This document shows, one piece after another, positions 22,563 through 35,000 of a DNA stretch of 64,000 bases. The position numbers and the translations under genes were made by a program. The notes beneath the pieces were generated by a model that made no database searches, was not told the DNA's origin, and saw nothing but the letters and a program-made list of their open reading frames with translations. The DNA comes from Poa pratensis (Eukaryota; Streptophyta; Magnoliopsida; Poales; Poaceae): assembly GCA_947311845.1 (NCBI GenBank), contig CAMZMU010000041.1, forward strand, positions 138,284,687-138,348,686, given 5' to 3'. The stretch's first letter is position 1, and each line of letters opens with the position of its first letter.

Positions 22563-23289
22563 CATGGAGGAAGCATATACATCGCACATGCCATTGTTGC
22601 CTTGTCCGGTGAAACTAAATCTACGGTTTTCATTTAGAGATCTCAAGACCACGAGTTTTTCTACGATTCCTCTAATAAGGGAAACGACATCCTCTGCATC
22701 CGAGAAAAAGAGCTCGTGGAGAACAAAAAAAAGTCATCAACATCACTTCAAGGTTTTTAACTAGGGTCTCGCATCCCCTCCACCTCAACCTCACACATAG
22801 TCTGAAACATGCAGATGAAACTTTGTCCAAGTTGAGGGGGCCATAACCCTAGACAGTTGCCAGAAGCACCAGACCTTGACAAGGAGACCGACCACACGCC
22901 GGATTAGGGCTTATGGCCACACGGCTGCACGTCGGAGTAGATCCGACCACTCAGAAGCCACCACCGCCGGAGCCGTGAGAATTCCCTGCAAAGGAGCAAT
23001 TGTTGCTGACTTTCCCCGCACGTGCAGGCCCTGGACACAGACAAACCCGCGCGACGATGCCGCAACTTTGTGCCGCAGCTGGCTGCCATATCGAGGCAAC
23101 ACCACACAAATCCAGCAAGATCTGTCGCCTCTCACCCGCCATGTGCAACCTGCCGACATGCTGCTTTATTCCTCGTAGAAACTCTGTTTAGGTGCACTCG
23201 ACTCGTCGGGCACCGCCAGCACCGCCCGCCAGCGGCGACGAGTAATGTGTGGGGTATTTTGGCTAGGCTTTCACTACTAGGGAAAAGCC

Positions 23290-23655
23290 TATAGATGCAA
23301 GGCTGTTACTGACGGGCAAAAAACCCGTGCGTCAGTGCTATGTAGCACTGACGTGCGGAACAAACACGTGTTAGTAGTGCCCCGATACCGCTGACGCACG
23401 GCCTAAAGTGCGTGTCAGTGGTAAGTGGGTACCACAGCGGTAGCCGGGGGAGGCGTACCTCTGACGCGCGGAATTGCCGTGCGTCAGTGGTGTCCAGGAT
23501 ACCACTGACGCACGCACTAACCTGCCCGTCAGTGGTACGCCTCCCCCGGCTACCGCTGCGGGACCCACTTACCACTGACGGGCGACGTTTTCGTGCGTCA
23601 GGGCTGTTATACGTACCACTGACGCGCATGAGTGCCACACATCAGTGGTTACCTG
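23290..23655. repeat. CACTA A 5' subterminal repeats
   Basis: Many direct and inverted copies of 'cgtcagtggta' / 'taccactgacg' with GC-rich spacers. One long inverted pair centres on 23500: 'ggtagccgggggaggcgtac' and its complement. These are presumed transposase binding sites. Confidence 0.85.
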
Positions 23656-24309
23656 GCATTTTATACAGCCCGACCAGCCACCTACCACTTCCTTCATTGC
23701 ACTTCACTTCCCCCACTTCTCACTAGCTCGAACCTCCTACTTTAATGGCTCATTCCCCTCATCTCCTCCCCCTTTTTTACCGACAAAACCTACATAATTT
23801 GATAGATCTAACCCAATCTCCCCTCCCACATCAAGATCTACCAAAAAATCCACCCACACCCTTGGGTGGATCTAGATCTACCACACTCCTCTCCAAAACA
23901 ACCCATTCTCCTCCCACATCCTGTCTATCCAATCTCCGTCGCCTTGGTTCTCTTGTGGCGTGTGCTTATCATAGCTAAGGTGACTGAAAAAGGATGAAAG
24001 CGATCGCGATGCAAATTTATATGTGAAATTTAAAATTTTGTGAAATTTTATGGACATGTGTGCGGGAGAGATGATGCGCAATTTTCCCGGATGCATCATG
24101 CATATATGTAAACTTGTATTGTGTATGAAATGAAAATGAGTTGCCAAAGTTTTGCCGAAATGTTGATTCATTTTCGTTGCGGCAAATTTTGGCACACTCC
24201 GCTTGGTCCTATTTGTAGGAAGGTCATGCCAAAAAATTTCACTGATATATATGCATGCATGGTCCTAATAATTAATTTTCTTTCGTTGTACACCGTGCAG
24301 ACGACAATA

Positions 24310-27300
24310 TGGTCATTATGAGTGAAATGGTGGTGGATAGATATTTAAAACGCGCGACGGAAGACATGTTTCGAATAAACTGAAAGAGATATTGTGTCCG
24401 TGTCGAAAATCCAACCTACAGGAATGGCTCGGCCCCTTTTCTGGAAAATTGCAAGAGCACCTGCTCAGGCGTGGTTTCATGGATGGCTACACTAAGTGGA
24501 TTGTGGATAGATGATGAAGATGATGAAATCCTGAGGCGGCGGCAGCAGGACATGATCATCAGGAAGGTCATGACGACGGGCAAGAAGGCGAAGAGCCTCC
24601 CGCACATGATGGTGGAGAACACGACGACGATCATGTTGAAGAACATGTAACGTCAGACGAGGACACGCAGACGCCTCTAACTTTAGTCGTGCGGGACCCT
24701 CACGTTCAAGAACTGCTTCTTAAGAAGACGACTACCTCTAGAGGTGCTGCTAAAGAGCAATCTAAGCTGGCGCAACTAGAGATAGACTCGAATACTCCGT
24801 TGTATGCTGGTTGCGAGGACTCCCGGTTAAAAGTTGCGCTCGATGTTCTACAGATGAAGGCAAAATACAATTTGAGCGACGTAAGCGTCGAGGCTAGTCT
24901 GCAATACTGGCACAGTATCCTTCCCCAGGACAACAAGTGTCCAAAGAGTCTAAACGAGGCCAACAAAGTCGTGTGCCCCTTTGATCTACCGCACGTAAAA
25001 TACCACATGTGCATCAATGATTGCTACATTTATCGGCAAGAGGACACAGAGAAGACCACATGTCCAGTGTGCAACGATGATCGGTATAAGAAAGGCCGGA
25101 AGAAAGATCCTCGCAAGGTTGTGTTGTATTTTCTGCTCATTCCCCGTCTGCAGCGGTATTTCACGGACCGAAAGGAAGCAAGGCTCATGCGATGGCATGT
25201 GGACAAAAAGAAGGCAGTGTGAAAGATCCAAACCGGACCGTCGACAAGACGAAATGGCTGACACACCCTTTGGATGCAGCACAGTGGAAAGCATTAGACG
25301 GTGAATTCAAAAGTTTCACGACAGACCCAAGGAACATCAGGTTGGGTGTGAGCACTGACGGGCTCAATCCGTTTGGCAACCAGAGCAGCACGCATAGCAC
25401 CTGGCCCGTGTTTGTGTGGATATACAACCTTCCCCCTGATTGTGCATGAAAAGGAAATATATACACATGAGCATGCTAATTCAAGGGCCGAAACAACCAG
25501 GCATCGACATCAACATGTATCTGAAGCTGCTGAAAGATGAGCTAGACACGTTATGGGCTGAGGAAGGGGTCAGGACATGGAACGCCGTCGCGGAAGAATA
25601 TTTCCCTATGAGAGCCACCCTGCTCTGTACGGTGCACGACTTACCCGGCTACGGATATGTCGCAGCCCAGGTGACCCATGGGCATAACGGATGTGTGAGG
25701 TGCATGGATGATCCGATGTTTATCCAGCTTCCGAGAGATACCGGGTCTTCGAAATCCATGTACATGGGGGCATCGAAGGTGGCTACACAAGGATGACGCG
25801 TGGAGAAGGCGTGGAGACCTTTTCAACGGCAAAGATGAGCTCCGGGACAAACCACATACGAGGTGCGGCGAAGAAATCTACGAGTTGCTGAATGGTTGGG
25901 AACAGTGCCCAGCGCCGGGAAAGAAGCAAAAGGCACCAAAACCGCTCCTGGATGTATGGAAAACGAAGTGTCTGTTTTGGGACTTGCCGTACTAGAAAAT
26001 CCTCGGTACGCCTCATTGCCTTGATCTAATGCATATCACGAAGAACGTGTTCGAGGCTTTGTTTGGCACTCTGCTCAACATGCCGGAGAGGACCAAAGAT
26101 GGGCCGAAAGCAAGAGGCGACCTGATATATCTGGATATCAGGAAAGAGCTTCAGGGGGACGCCCGAATAATGGGGATGACCAGTCGAATGAGGAGACAGA
26201 CGGTCACAAGGACAAAAGGGTTAAGAGGAATGAATATTACTGCCCCTCCTACTTCACTTTCAGTCCAAACGAGATCGAACAATTGATCAAGTGCCTTCTA
26301 GGAGTCAAAGTGCCTTTGGGTTACTCGGGGCTTATAAGCAGATATCTAGACCCGAAGAAACAAATATTCAGCGGGATGAAGTCTCATGACTGTTACGTGA
26401 TGATGACGCAGATATTTCCGGTTGCGATCAGAGGGATAATGGACAAGCACGTCCGTGAAACCCTTTTTGGCCTCGGCAACTTCTTCGACGTGATCTCTCG
26501 AAAGTCGATCACCGTGAAGCAACTCTCAAGGCTGGAGGAAGAGATCGTTGTGATATTGTATGAGCTTGAGATTTACTTCCCGCCCGCGTTCTTTGACATT
26601 TGTGTGCATCTGTTGGTCCATATCGTGGATGATATCACGCAACTGGGGCCGCTATTCCTGCACAACATGCTGGCATTCGAAAGGATGAATGGGTTCATTA
26701 AACGTTTTGTTCGTAACCGGGCCCGTCCGGATGGAAGCATCGTTCAGGGCTTTCTCACCGAGGAGTGCATCTCTTTCTGCACGAACTATTGGACGTCGAG
26801 GACCTTGTTGGCTTGCCTGGGAACAAGCACCTTGGCAGGCTCGAGGGATTAGGTCACAAATCTGGCCGGAAGGAATTGCATGTGGACTATGACAATCGAC
26901 GCGTCGACTTTAACAGGGCAAACTTGGTTGCTCTACAACACCTTTAAATGGTCGATCCTTGGTTGGAAAAGCACAAAAACATCATTAGGAAGAAGTACAT
27001 TGACAATGGCAAGTAGAGGACCGAAGGGGAAATAATCAAAGAGCACAACTACTCTTTCTTGTGTTGGTTCAAAGATGAGCTACTCGCTAATCCCTCGCCA
27101 ATGGATAGTACGGAGGACCGTAAACTCTTATACTCCTTGGCACATGGCCCCGCGCCCAAGCTCGCGACGTTTCAATCATATGATATAAACGGGTTCACAT
27201 TCTACACGGAGGAGAGGGACAAGAAATCAGATTATCAAAACTCAGGGGTAACGATGGAATCCTACACTAGTAGCGTGAAGTTAAGATACTACGGAAGGAT

Positions 27301-27802
27301 CGAGGAGATATGGGAGCTTAACTACTCGGGAGAGAAGGTGCCGATGTTTCGTGTCAGATGGGTTAGGAGATCGAGCATCATAGAAGAAGACCGATACTTC
27401 ACCACCATGGTTATACCCGAAGCCGGCACTTCAACAAGCGTGAACATCACCGCACAAAATGAGCCATGGGTATTGGCTAAGCACGTGTGCCAATGCTTCT
27501 TCATAACCAACCCGTCATGGCCTAGCCGTGTTGTCGTAAGGAGAGGCAAAAGGAATATCGTCGGAATGGAAGGAGTCGCCAACGAGGAAGACTTCGACAT
27601 GTACGGTGAACCAAATATAGAAGATGAAGACGTCGATGAGGCAAGATACAACACGAGAAGAAGCAGGACGACAGTACCGAGGTCAGGTCGTCCGTTCAAA
27701 ATAACAAGTCATGATGTGGGGCTAAATTATTCAACGGCGACAAAAAAGGCAAGAAGCTTGTTGAACGCTGAGAAACTAGGCATGTATCTCTCTTTTGTAT
27801 AA
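24310..27802 (+). pseudogene. CACTA A transposase (TNPD type), decayed
   Basis: Fragments in three frames match plant CACTA transposases in order. There is an N-terminal Transpos_assoc piece near 24400 ('LQEWLGPFSGKLQEHLLRRG') and Transposase_21 at 24689-25995 ('PFDLPHVKYHMCINDC', 'CPVCNDDRY', 'GVSTDGLNPFGNQSS', 'LIQGPKQPG'). A DUF4218-like part follows at 26283-26852 ('SHDCYVMMTQIFP', 'PLFLHNMLAFERMNGFIKR') and a DUF4216-like part at 27059-27802 ('YYGRIEEIWELNY'). Lesions include frameshifts near 25200, 25440, 25790 and 26790, and a TGG to TAG change at about 25993 in the conserved 'LPYWK' motif, plus a stop near 27017. The protein would have bound element ends and cut DNA. Confidence 0.85.
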
Positions 27803-28153
27803 TTATGGACTTGTATCGATCAACACATATTTTTGTATAATTATGTGCTTGTTTGTATCGATCAACTAATATTCGATATGTGCGGCGAAAGTATGCATGT
27901 ATCGTCTCTCTTTTGTACAATTACGCGCAACTTGTATCGATCGATCAACTAATATTCAATGTGCATGCGTCGAAACTATGCATGTATATATCCCTCTTTT
28001 TTACAAATACGGACTTGAATCGATCAAATAATACTCGATAACACACTTATTATATGTATGTTTCAATTTAATAATAGATGACACACTTATTAGATGGGAA
28101 ACAACAAAAGGATTGGGAAAACAAATTAAAACAAGAAAAAGAAAAAAAAACAC

Positions 28154-28320
28154 TGACGGACGCCTTTAGGGTCAGTCAGTGATAGACATACTGCTGACGC
28201 GCGCCCCTAACAGCCGTCAGTGGTACGATGTACTGCTGACGCGCGCAACCGCACGCCCGTCAATGGTGCCAAACGTACCACCGACACGCGGCCAAGGCCG
28301 TCCGTCAGTGGTACGTGGCG
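28154..28320. repeat. Internal array of subterminal-type repeats in CACTA A
   Basis: Four or more copies of 'ctgacgcgcgc' / 'cgtcagtggtac', the same motif as at the 5' end, lie between the transposase and the second ORF. In most CACTA elements such repeats sit only at the ends. This may mark the fusion of two elements or an internal promoter/binding region for ORF2. Confidence 0.75.
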
Positions 28321-28329
28321 TATCGTTGA

Positions 28330-28720
28330 ACCCTTCAGCCTCGCGCGCGAGCGTGCCAAATCTCCCCCAAATCGATTTGACACACCCGCGCGTGATGCCT
28401 CTCTCTCCCAGTGCTGCCGCCCCTCTCTGCCGCCTCTCGCGCCTCCGCCGTCCATGGCCGCATGTCGCGCCTCCTCCTCTCCTCTCCCTCCTCTCGCGCC
28501 CCCTCTGCCCCGAGCCTCCGCCATCACGGGCCCGACGCCTCCACCATCCACGAGCGCTGACGCCGTCCACGGCCCCGAGCGCCGACGCCGTCGAGGACGC
28601 GAGCGCCCATGCCACCGCCCTCCTCTTCCTCGGCGCCTCTCCGTTCCTGCAGGTTCGATCTCACGCGGTTCTCCACCTCCTCTCCGTTCCTGCAGCAAAG
28701 GTGTTTGTGAAAATGCCAAT
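28330..28720 (+). other. GC-rich leader before the second CACTA A gene
   Basis: C-rich sequence (many 'gcctccgcc', 'ctcctctcc'), resembling a plant 5' UTR or first exon. Open frames here run in several frames on both strands because of composition, not coding. Confidence 0.4.
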
Positions 28721-29374
28721 AAGAAATTTGTATACTAAAAACTTGTCAAATTCATGTTCTGCCACTAAGGAATTTGTTTGAAAGTTGTCTATATTAGTTC
28801 TGCAATTTTAGTTTTTTTAGCTACTGTTTTGAGTTTCAATAAGTTTAAATAGGTTTAGGTTATTTGAATTTCAATTAGTTCAAATAGGTTTAGGTTTAGC
28901 TACTGTTTAGGTTTAGTTAGTTCAATTTTTTGCTACTGTTTAGGTTTAGTTCAAATAGGTAGCTACAAAAATTTGTGAGATTTGTCGATTAGGGTGGTGG
29001 TGAGATTTTTTGAGTCTACTATTAAGGTCTGCAATTTTTTTTGGATAAACAGAAACATAAATTTTTAGTTGAACATGAATTTGATACAAAGTGGTAGATT
29101 ATAGTTTTGTGATCATTTTGATACTTTATTTGTAAATTTCCGAGCAATAATCAAATTGTTATGATCCAGTTTCAGGTGAGATTTGTCGATGATGTTGTGG
29201 TGGTGTGTGATGATGTTCTTGTGATTTGTGTATTCTACCGGTCGGAGATGCCGGCCAGGGTTTGAATTTTTAAAATGATTTGTGGTTCGTGTCGATGATG
29301 TGGTGGTGGTGGAATGAGTCCCATGATTTGTGGTGGTGATGATGTTGTGGTGATTTGTGTATGTTTGCAGGTAC

Positions 29375-29578
29375 CCACGAGGCCCTTGAGATTGCCGGAA
29401 TGTTGATTAACTTCCGTTCCGGCAAATTTCGGGTACTCCATATATCATATTTTTAGCAAAGGTCATATTTTTGGTTGAATTTCGGCACGACCTTTGCTAA
29501 AAAAATGATATATGGGGTACCCGAGATTTGCCGGAATGAAAGTTAAATAACATTCCGGCAATATCAAGGGCCTCGTGG
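29375..29578. repeat. 204-nt near-perfect hairpin in CACTA A
   Basis: Left arm 29375-29464 and right arm 29489-29578 are inverted copies, 90 bp each, with about 8 mismatches and no gaps by my count. A 24-nt loop (29465-29488) separates them. The left arm follows directly after 'tttgcaggtac', a possible 3' splice site. A related but unpaired version of one arm ('tgccgaaatgttgatt', 'cggcaaattttgg') lies at 24150-24200 upstream of the transposase. Transcripts from either direction would fold into a long stem, a possible small-RNA precursor. Confidence 0.9.
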
Positions 29579-29764
29579 ATTTTAAATACTTAGTGAATTT
29601 TAAATGCTTTAGTGGTTTTTAAAATGCTTTAGTGGTTTTTAAAATGCTTTAGTGATTCTTAAAATGCTTAAGTGGTTATTAAATACTTAGTGAATTTTAA
29701 ATGCTTAAGTGAAATTTACTTATATTTGTTTTGCTAACTACGAGGTTTTATTGTTAGCGTGGAC

Positions 29765-30570
29765 ATGGCTAACAACGAAGAGGCCGGGGGTTCAGGGCTA
29801 GGAGGAGAGGCCGAGGGTTCACTGCATGGAGGCGACGCCAAGTATGATCCTTTAATGGAGCAGTACATGTCGATGCAAGGGGATTGCACTGAGGACGACA
29901 TGGAGATGCCAAGGAAGCGTACTGAGCGGGAGGATGCCGAGGGCAATAAGGGGACCGACGATGATGGAACTTATAGCACTGACCCCAGGGATGGCAACGA
30001 GACCACTACGAGTGGCGCCGGGGATGGTCACGAGACCACTGATGGTAGCAATGCCATGCGTCGCTGAAAGGAGAGAAAACCAAACAAGCTCCCCACCACC
30101 AGATCCACATTTATGGAAGTGGACCCAAGTGGTGTGCCTACGCTGCCGCGTAAACTTGCAGATGGGTTCGGCAACAACTGCGCCTGCATCCTTCGAGACA
30201 TTTCCAAGATCTACGACCAGAACATAAGGGACAAAGACCGTGAAGAACTGGCGGGGCTCCTTCTTCAGAAGTTGCACACACGATACAAGTTCCCCTAGAC
30301 GTACGCTAACTTGAAGCTCACAAATCCGGTAAACTCATACGCCCTCGGCAAGATGAGCAGAGCTCTGAGCACTTGGAAAAATAGGGTGAGGACCATGATT
30401 GATGATGGTGCAAATTTCGAAGACATCAACCGCAACTTTCCCACCATTAAGCAAGAGGATTTAAATCTCTTCATTGAGATGGAAAAACAGCCTTCGAAGG
30501 TGCAGCTGAGGCAGTGGGGGAAGGATATGCGGGAGAAGAACTTAGGTGACCACAACCCTCCCAACTTAGC
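29765..30570 (+). pseudogene. Second ORF of CACTA A (Transposase_24-like), interrupted
   Basis: One continuous frame from ATG 29765, broken by TGA at 30065-30067 and TAG at 30296-30298. It is cut off at 30570 by the gypsy LTR. The N-terminal 100 residues are acidic and Gly-rich. The later part ('WKNRVRTMIDDGANFEDIN', 'LFIEMEKQPSKVQ', 'WGKDMREKNLGDHNPP') matches the second gene product of plant En/Spm elements (Transposase_24 / Ptta type), an accessory protein thought to bind DNA. Only two stop codons and no frameshift over 800 bp suggest recent inactivation, more recent than the transposase upstream. Confidence 0.75.
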
Positions 30571-31137
30571 TGGAGGATGTGCTGGTCTATTTATACACTA
30601 ACCGGATTACCATTCTGCCCTTGGCCGAAGATGCTAATGGCATGGACAAGAGGAACATGACAAGCTCTGGCTACTGTCACTCAGTCCAGCTCATCGTCAG
30701 TCCAACGACAGGTCTATCTTTTCCTCTTTGAGCTTAAGCCAGCGTAGCCCACCGGAGCCTAGGCCACTGCCCTTTCCCGAATTAGCCGAGTCAGCGCCTA
30801 GGGCCTAGCGACCCGGAAAACCCGTGGCTCGACCTGGCTGTCTTCTGAGCCTCGGGCAGGAGGCCTGCAGGACCCGTGAACTTACTGACATTACTTGGCC
30901 TTTGTGCAAAATCCGACATTGCAGTAAGTCGGATCCTTCCAGGCCATCCCGGCTAGATTAAGCCGGATCCCTTCCTCTGATCCGGCTAGACTTTGCCGGA
31001 TGCCCTTTGGCCTCTCCCTGCATTTAAATATGATCCGGTCCAAGTGATCCGGTTTGTGAGACCCGGATTGACCTTCCTTTCCACTTTATAGCTTCCGACA
31101 CCACCTCTTTGCCCTACCCGGGGGCAACCCCCCGACA
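30571..31137 (-). repeat. Gypsy 3' LTR, truncated to U3
   Basis: Matches 43852-44417 with four substitutions and one 1-bp indel by my count. It lacks the 359-bp R/U5 part that the other LTR has. The break lies 24 bp past the start of the minus-strand TATA box 'tataaatag' (30595-30587), at about the expected transcription start. It joins the CACTA A second ORF directly. Confidence 0.9.
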
Positions 31138-31152
31138 GTAGTCCCCGAAGCT
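31138..31152 (-). other. Polypurine tract of the gypsy element
   Basis: On the minus strand 'agcttcggggactac' immediately precedes the LTR start 'tgtcggggg'. A purine-rich tract in this position primes plus-strand DNA synthesis. Confidence 0.75.
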
Positions 31153-32039
31153 GGTGTGGTCCTACAGCCTCGGATGGAGGGCCGTAGCAGGTTAAAAACA
31201 AATGCCCTTAACCGAATCTCATATCGAATAATTTTGTCTCAGGATTTCCTGGGACACCTGGCTGAGAATCTCTGCGCAAAGCCCCGTAATCCGGGTCTTT
31301 GATTTGACAGGCCACTGACAGCACATTATCCGGATCCACCAGGTAATTGAGTGCTTTGACTAAATGGCCGCGTCTCCTCGGTTTCTTCGCTGACAGGCAC
31401 ACTCGATCCGCACACCTGCTTCCAATTATGTGACCCACCATGTGCTTGAAATATACGGCCACAGCTGCGACCACAAAATTTCGGGCACACTTGATCCGGC
31501 CACGCCCCGAAAACCGCGCGGTAGTGCGCCAGTTACTGCGAGCGGCTATAAATAGGGGTGTAGAGGGTTTCTCTTCTTCCTCCTCGCACTCTCCACTCTG
31601 AAACATCCATCTACGCCATTGCCGCTGCTGCAACCTCGCCCTTGCGATCTTGCCGCGCCGGAGACGTCAACCACGCCGGAGACCTGACACCAGAACTGCG
31701 CACCGCGCCCTGCGCCGCCGTTTCTTCACCAGGCCTCTTCCTCGCCGCATCGCGACCGTAAGTTCCTTTTCTTCCGGCCATGGCGACCTCGAGCAAGTTC
31801 ATATTCCGCTGGGAACTTGCGCCTGTTTCTTGTAGATTCACTCGCGCATGAGTCCATTGTCACGCCTCAGTGCATTCCCTAGATCTCCTTTCCAGGTTTT
31901 GCACTAGATTGCCCTAGTTTGGCTTGCCACCGCTTGAGCAGTTCCACCATTTTTACTCGGGATTTCCTCTCTATTTTACTGCTGCGGTAGATCTTGCGTA
32001 ACCCTAGATTCTCACGAAAAGGTGTTTTTTACAGCCGAA

Positions 32040-35000
32040 TTACTTTTCCGCATTGACTAGACAACTTTATCCGGATACTTCTACGAATCGCTTTACACCT
32101 GATTCGGTTACACCTTATCCGATTCTTCTGGACTTAGAGATTCCGAATCTCCTAACTCGGCTATCTCCGATTTCTTGCAGGACTGATTCGGATATGCCGA
32201 AGCTGCCCCCTGGCAGTTGGGAGGGTTCCGATGTTACAAAAGACGCTGGAATGGCTGCTGAGCACCCGGCGTATAACACCCAAAGTTATATGCCGAAAAC
32301 CGGGGAAGGAACTCGAACCGGTCACCCAACCGGGTGAACGCGTTGTATTTCTAGCGCACTTCGAGCGTGGATTCGGACTCCCGGCGAGTGACTTCTTCCG
32401 GAGATTCCTAGACTTCTTCGGCCTGCAGCCTCACCACCTTCCGGCTAACGCCTTTGTCTCCCTGTCGGCTTTTTCCTCCTTTACCGAGGGATATCTCGGT
32501 CTCTGGCCTTGGAAACCAAAACTATCCCGGGCAGTGACCCGAAGGTGATGACCGCCTGTGGTTCGGCTAGCATTACCCCGAGGACGGGCTCCATCTTTCC
32601 CCGGATCACTGGCCTGGATACTTGCAAGAAATGGCAAAGGTCCTTCTTCTACGTGAAGAGCGTTGAAGGCCATGATGCTCTCAACTTGCCCGAGTTCAAG
32701 ATCGAGCCCCCCACAGCCGAATTAAACTTCAGGTATGATCCGGCTGACACTCTTGCGGAGCTTCAAGTCATACACCGAACTCTGGAGGATTTTCTGGAGA
32801 AGGGCCTGCTCTCGGACGATCTCCTCCGAGCCTTCGTCTGTCGCCGGGTCAGTCCTCTTCAACAACGTCAGCACAAGATTTGCCATATGAGCGGTCTGCT
32901 AGATCCTACCCGGATCAGCAAACATGACCTCACCAGAGCTTCCGTCAAGAGACGGGTAAACGCCATTGCCTACACCGAGATGTCGGACAAGTGGAAATGG
33001 GGCGTGGAGCCGTTCCACCGAGATGCACTTCCACCACAGGTTAGTTCATCATTCTCCGAATTAATCCATACTTCACCAAAATATCATCGGACTAATCCAG
33101 ATTTGCCTTGACTCTACTGCAGCTGTTCGACCGCCAAATCACCGAAGATGGAGATCTCTCCACCAAAGTGTGGGGACCGGATCGCAGCCCGCTGCGCGAG
33201 GGCGAAGAGGATGCGGATACGGACGATTATTTGCCGATTCCGCGCGCCAAGCCCATCCGCAAGGGTAAGCAATCAACTGTTTACAACATTTCCGAGGATG
33301 AAGATGATGATTGCTGGATCCTAGATCCCATTGATGCCATTCCGATTTCATGGTCACAACCTTGTGTTCCAGCCAAACAGGATGCTCAAGGGACATCTCG
33401 GAAACGCGATGACGCGTCCGGATCAGATGCCCCTCAAGCAAAAGAATGAAGAAAGCTGCCTTCAAGCCGAATCGGCTCAAGCCCATGCCTACCACCAAGG
33501 GGTAAAGCCAACTTAACTTCATTTGCTTTCTTCCTCTATTATCCGAGTCATCTTTATCCGAGTTAACTGTTTACTTACTTGTGCAGTGACGTCGTCGTAC
33601 CGAGCAAACTCATTCATCCATTCTTTCTCCCATTCCCCACTGGATACGGCCATGGAGAACCATCTCCTGAAAGGGCTGTCACCTCTCCCGCGCGTGCCAC
33701 AACTGCCAAGACTCCTCCGCCGACTCTCATTCCAGAGTCGGTTACTGACCTGGAGAACAAGGAAATCTCGGCTCCTACCCGAGATTCAACTTGGCCACGC
33801 CCTCTGAAGGAGTTGGAGAAGGAGAAAACAAGAGTTCGGCTAAGTCTTTGCCTAAGCCGGATCCTCGCCCTACCCCCAAGGCTCAAGCTCTGCTGAATCA
33901 AGAGCAGCAGAAAGAAAAAAACAGCAGCAACAACTTCGAGAAGCAGCAGAAGCAGCAACAGGAAGTACTTAAACCACCACACAAGCCCAGAAAAACCGAG
34001 CAGCCAGATCCAGCCAAGACCCCTGGCGCATCGCCTCTACCTAAGCCGACTCAGCCGCCTCGGCACAACTCCAACCACCTCGGATAAGCAGTTGCTAGCA
34101 AGCAGGTTTCCTTCACTCCATCAGTGACTCGGGTGCATGATCAACTCTCTGAGGCGATTACTCGTGCCCGACTTAGTGGCCAGGTCCTGCCGAATCTCCG
34201 CACTCCGAGCGGCGACAACCTCGGCTCCGCAAGGAATTCGTTAAAGCTTGGAATGCTGCTGACCTTGCGAAGGCTCCTCTACTTCAGCGTCGCCACATCC
34301 GGCTGGCCCTAGCCGGATGTTTCAATCTCTACACTCTGTGCAGGCCTCGGTCGCGAAGCTAACCGGGTCCTCGAGGTAACTTTGCCGAATCTTGCTTTTA
34401 TTTTATCATGATCAATTGTACTATTCCCAGTCCCCGAGATTCGGGTCGACGACTGATACTCCTCGAGTAAGAAAGTCATTCGCTTGAATCTCTGAAAAAC
34501 TTGATCATGAATCATGGGACTCCCAGTCCCCGAGTCTCTTTTCAATTGAGTCGGTCAATTTTTTTATATCAATCTCGGGCCTCCAGTCCCCGAGATTCGT
34601 TTTGGCTCCATCTTGCTAGTTTTTTAATAGTCTCGGGTGCCAGTCCCCGAGACTCTTTTTACGCCATTAATTTTTTCTTTCAGGAAACCACGACTGCTCG
34701 CAGCCGGATCTTTAAGCAGCTAGTCCTGCAACACCAGGCCCTCCAAACTTCCTTCGAGGCGCAAGGTGAGGAGATGAAAAGAAAGATCAGGAGCACAAGC
34801 GCGCTTTATCGGAGGAAAAGTCGGAAGTGATTCGGCTCCAGCGGGAGCTTGACCGGGTTGGAAAAGTGAAGGCCAAGCTCAAGAAAGACCGGGATATGCT
34901 GCAGAGTGAGAAAGATTCGATCCAGAAGGAGCGAGACACTTTGAAAGCCGGGCTTGCGAAGCGGGCCGAATTGGACAAGAAAATCCAAACGGTCGTTGCA

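Larger units (their letters stand above)
19008..23271. repeat. Tandem duplication copy 1, non-coding block
   Basis: From 'gttgttctgcatgaa' at 19008 this block follows 47973 onward almost base for base to 20112. A truncated copia element occupies 20107-22562. Homology resumes at 22563 ('catggaggaagcatataca', matching 56782) and continues to 23271 ('ggctaggcttt', matching copy 2 near 58490), where CACTA A begins. No conserved coding frame is seen in the block. It lies upstream of a DUF6817 gene copy in both duplicates. Confidence 0.85.
23272..30570 (+). mobile_element. CACTA (En/Spm) element A, 3'-truncated
   Basis: It starts with the terminus 'cactactagggaaaagcc' directly after 'ttt', its presumed 3-bp target. 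Subterminal repeats alternate 'cactgacgcacg' and 'cgtgcgtcagtgg' over 23300-23650. It encodes a decayed TNPD-type transposase (24310-27802) and a second ORF (29765-30570). No matching 3' terminus is present: the element breaks off inside the second ORF where the gypsy LTR begins. Copy 2 of the duplication shows the empty site ('ggctttgaaccgc') near 58490. Confidence 0.85.

Noticed and set aside
23290..23655. CRISPR-like regular repeats
   Set aside because: Direct and inverted copies with uneven spacing inside a CACTA terminus of a plant genome; these are transposase-binding repeats.
28179..28781. Several overlapping open frames in the GC-rich leader of CACTA A
   Set aside because: Open in four frames at once, on both strands, with low-complexity products; compositional artefact.
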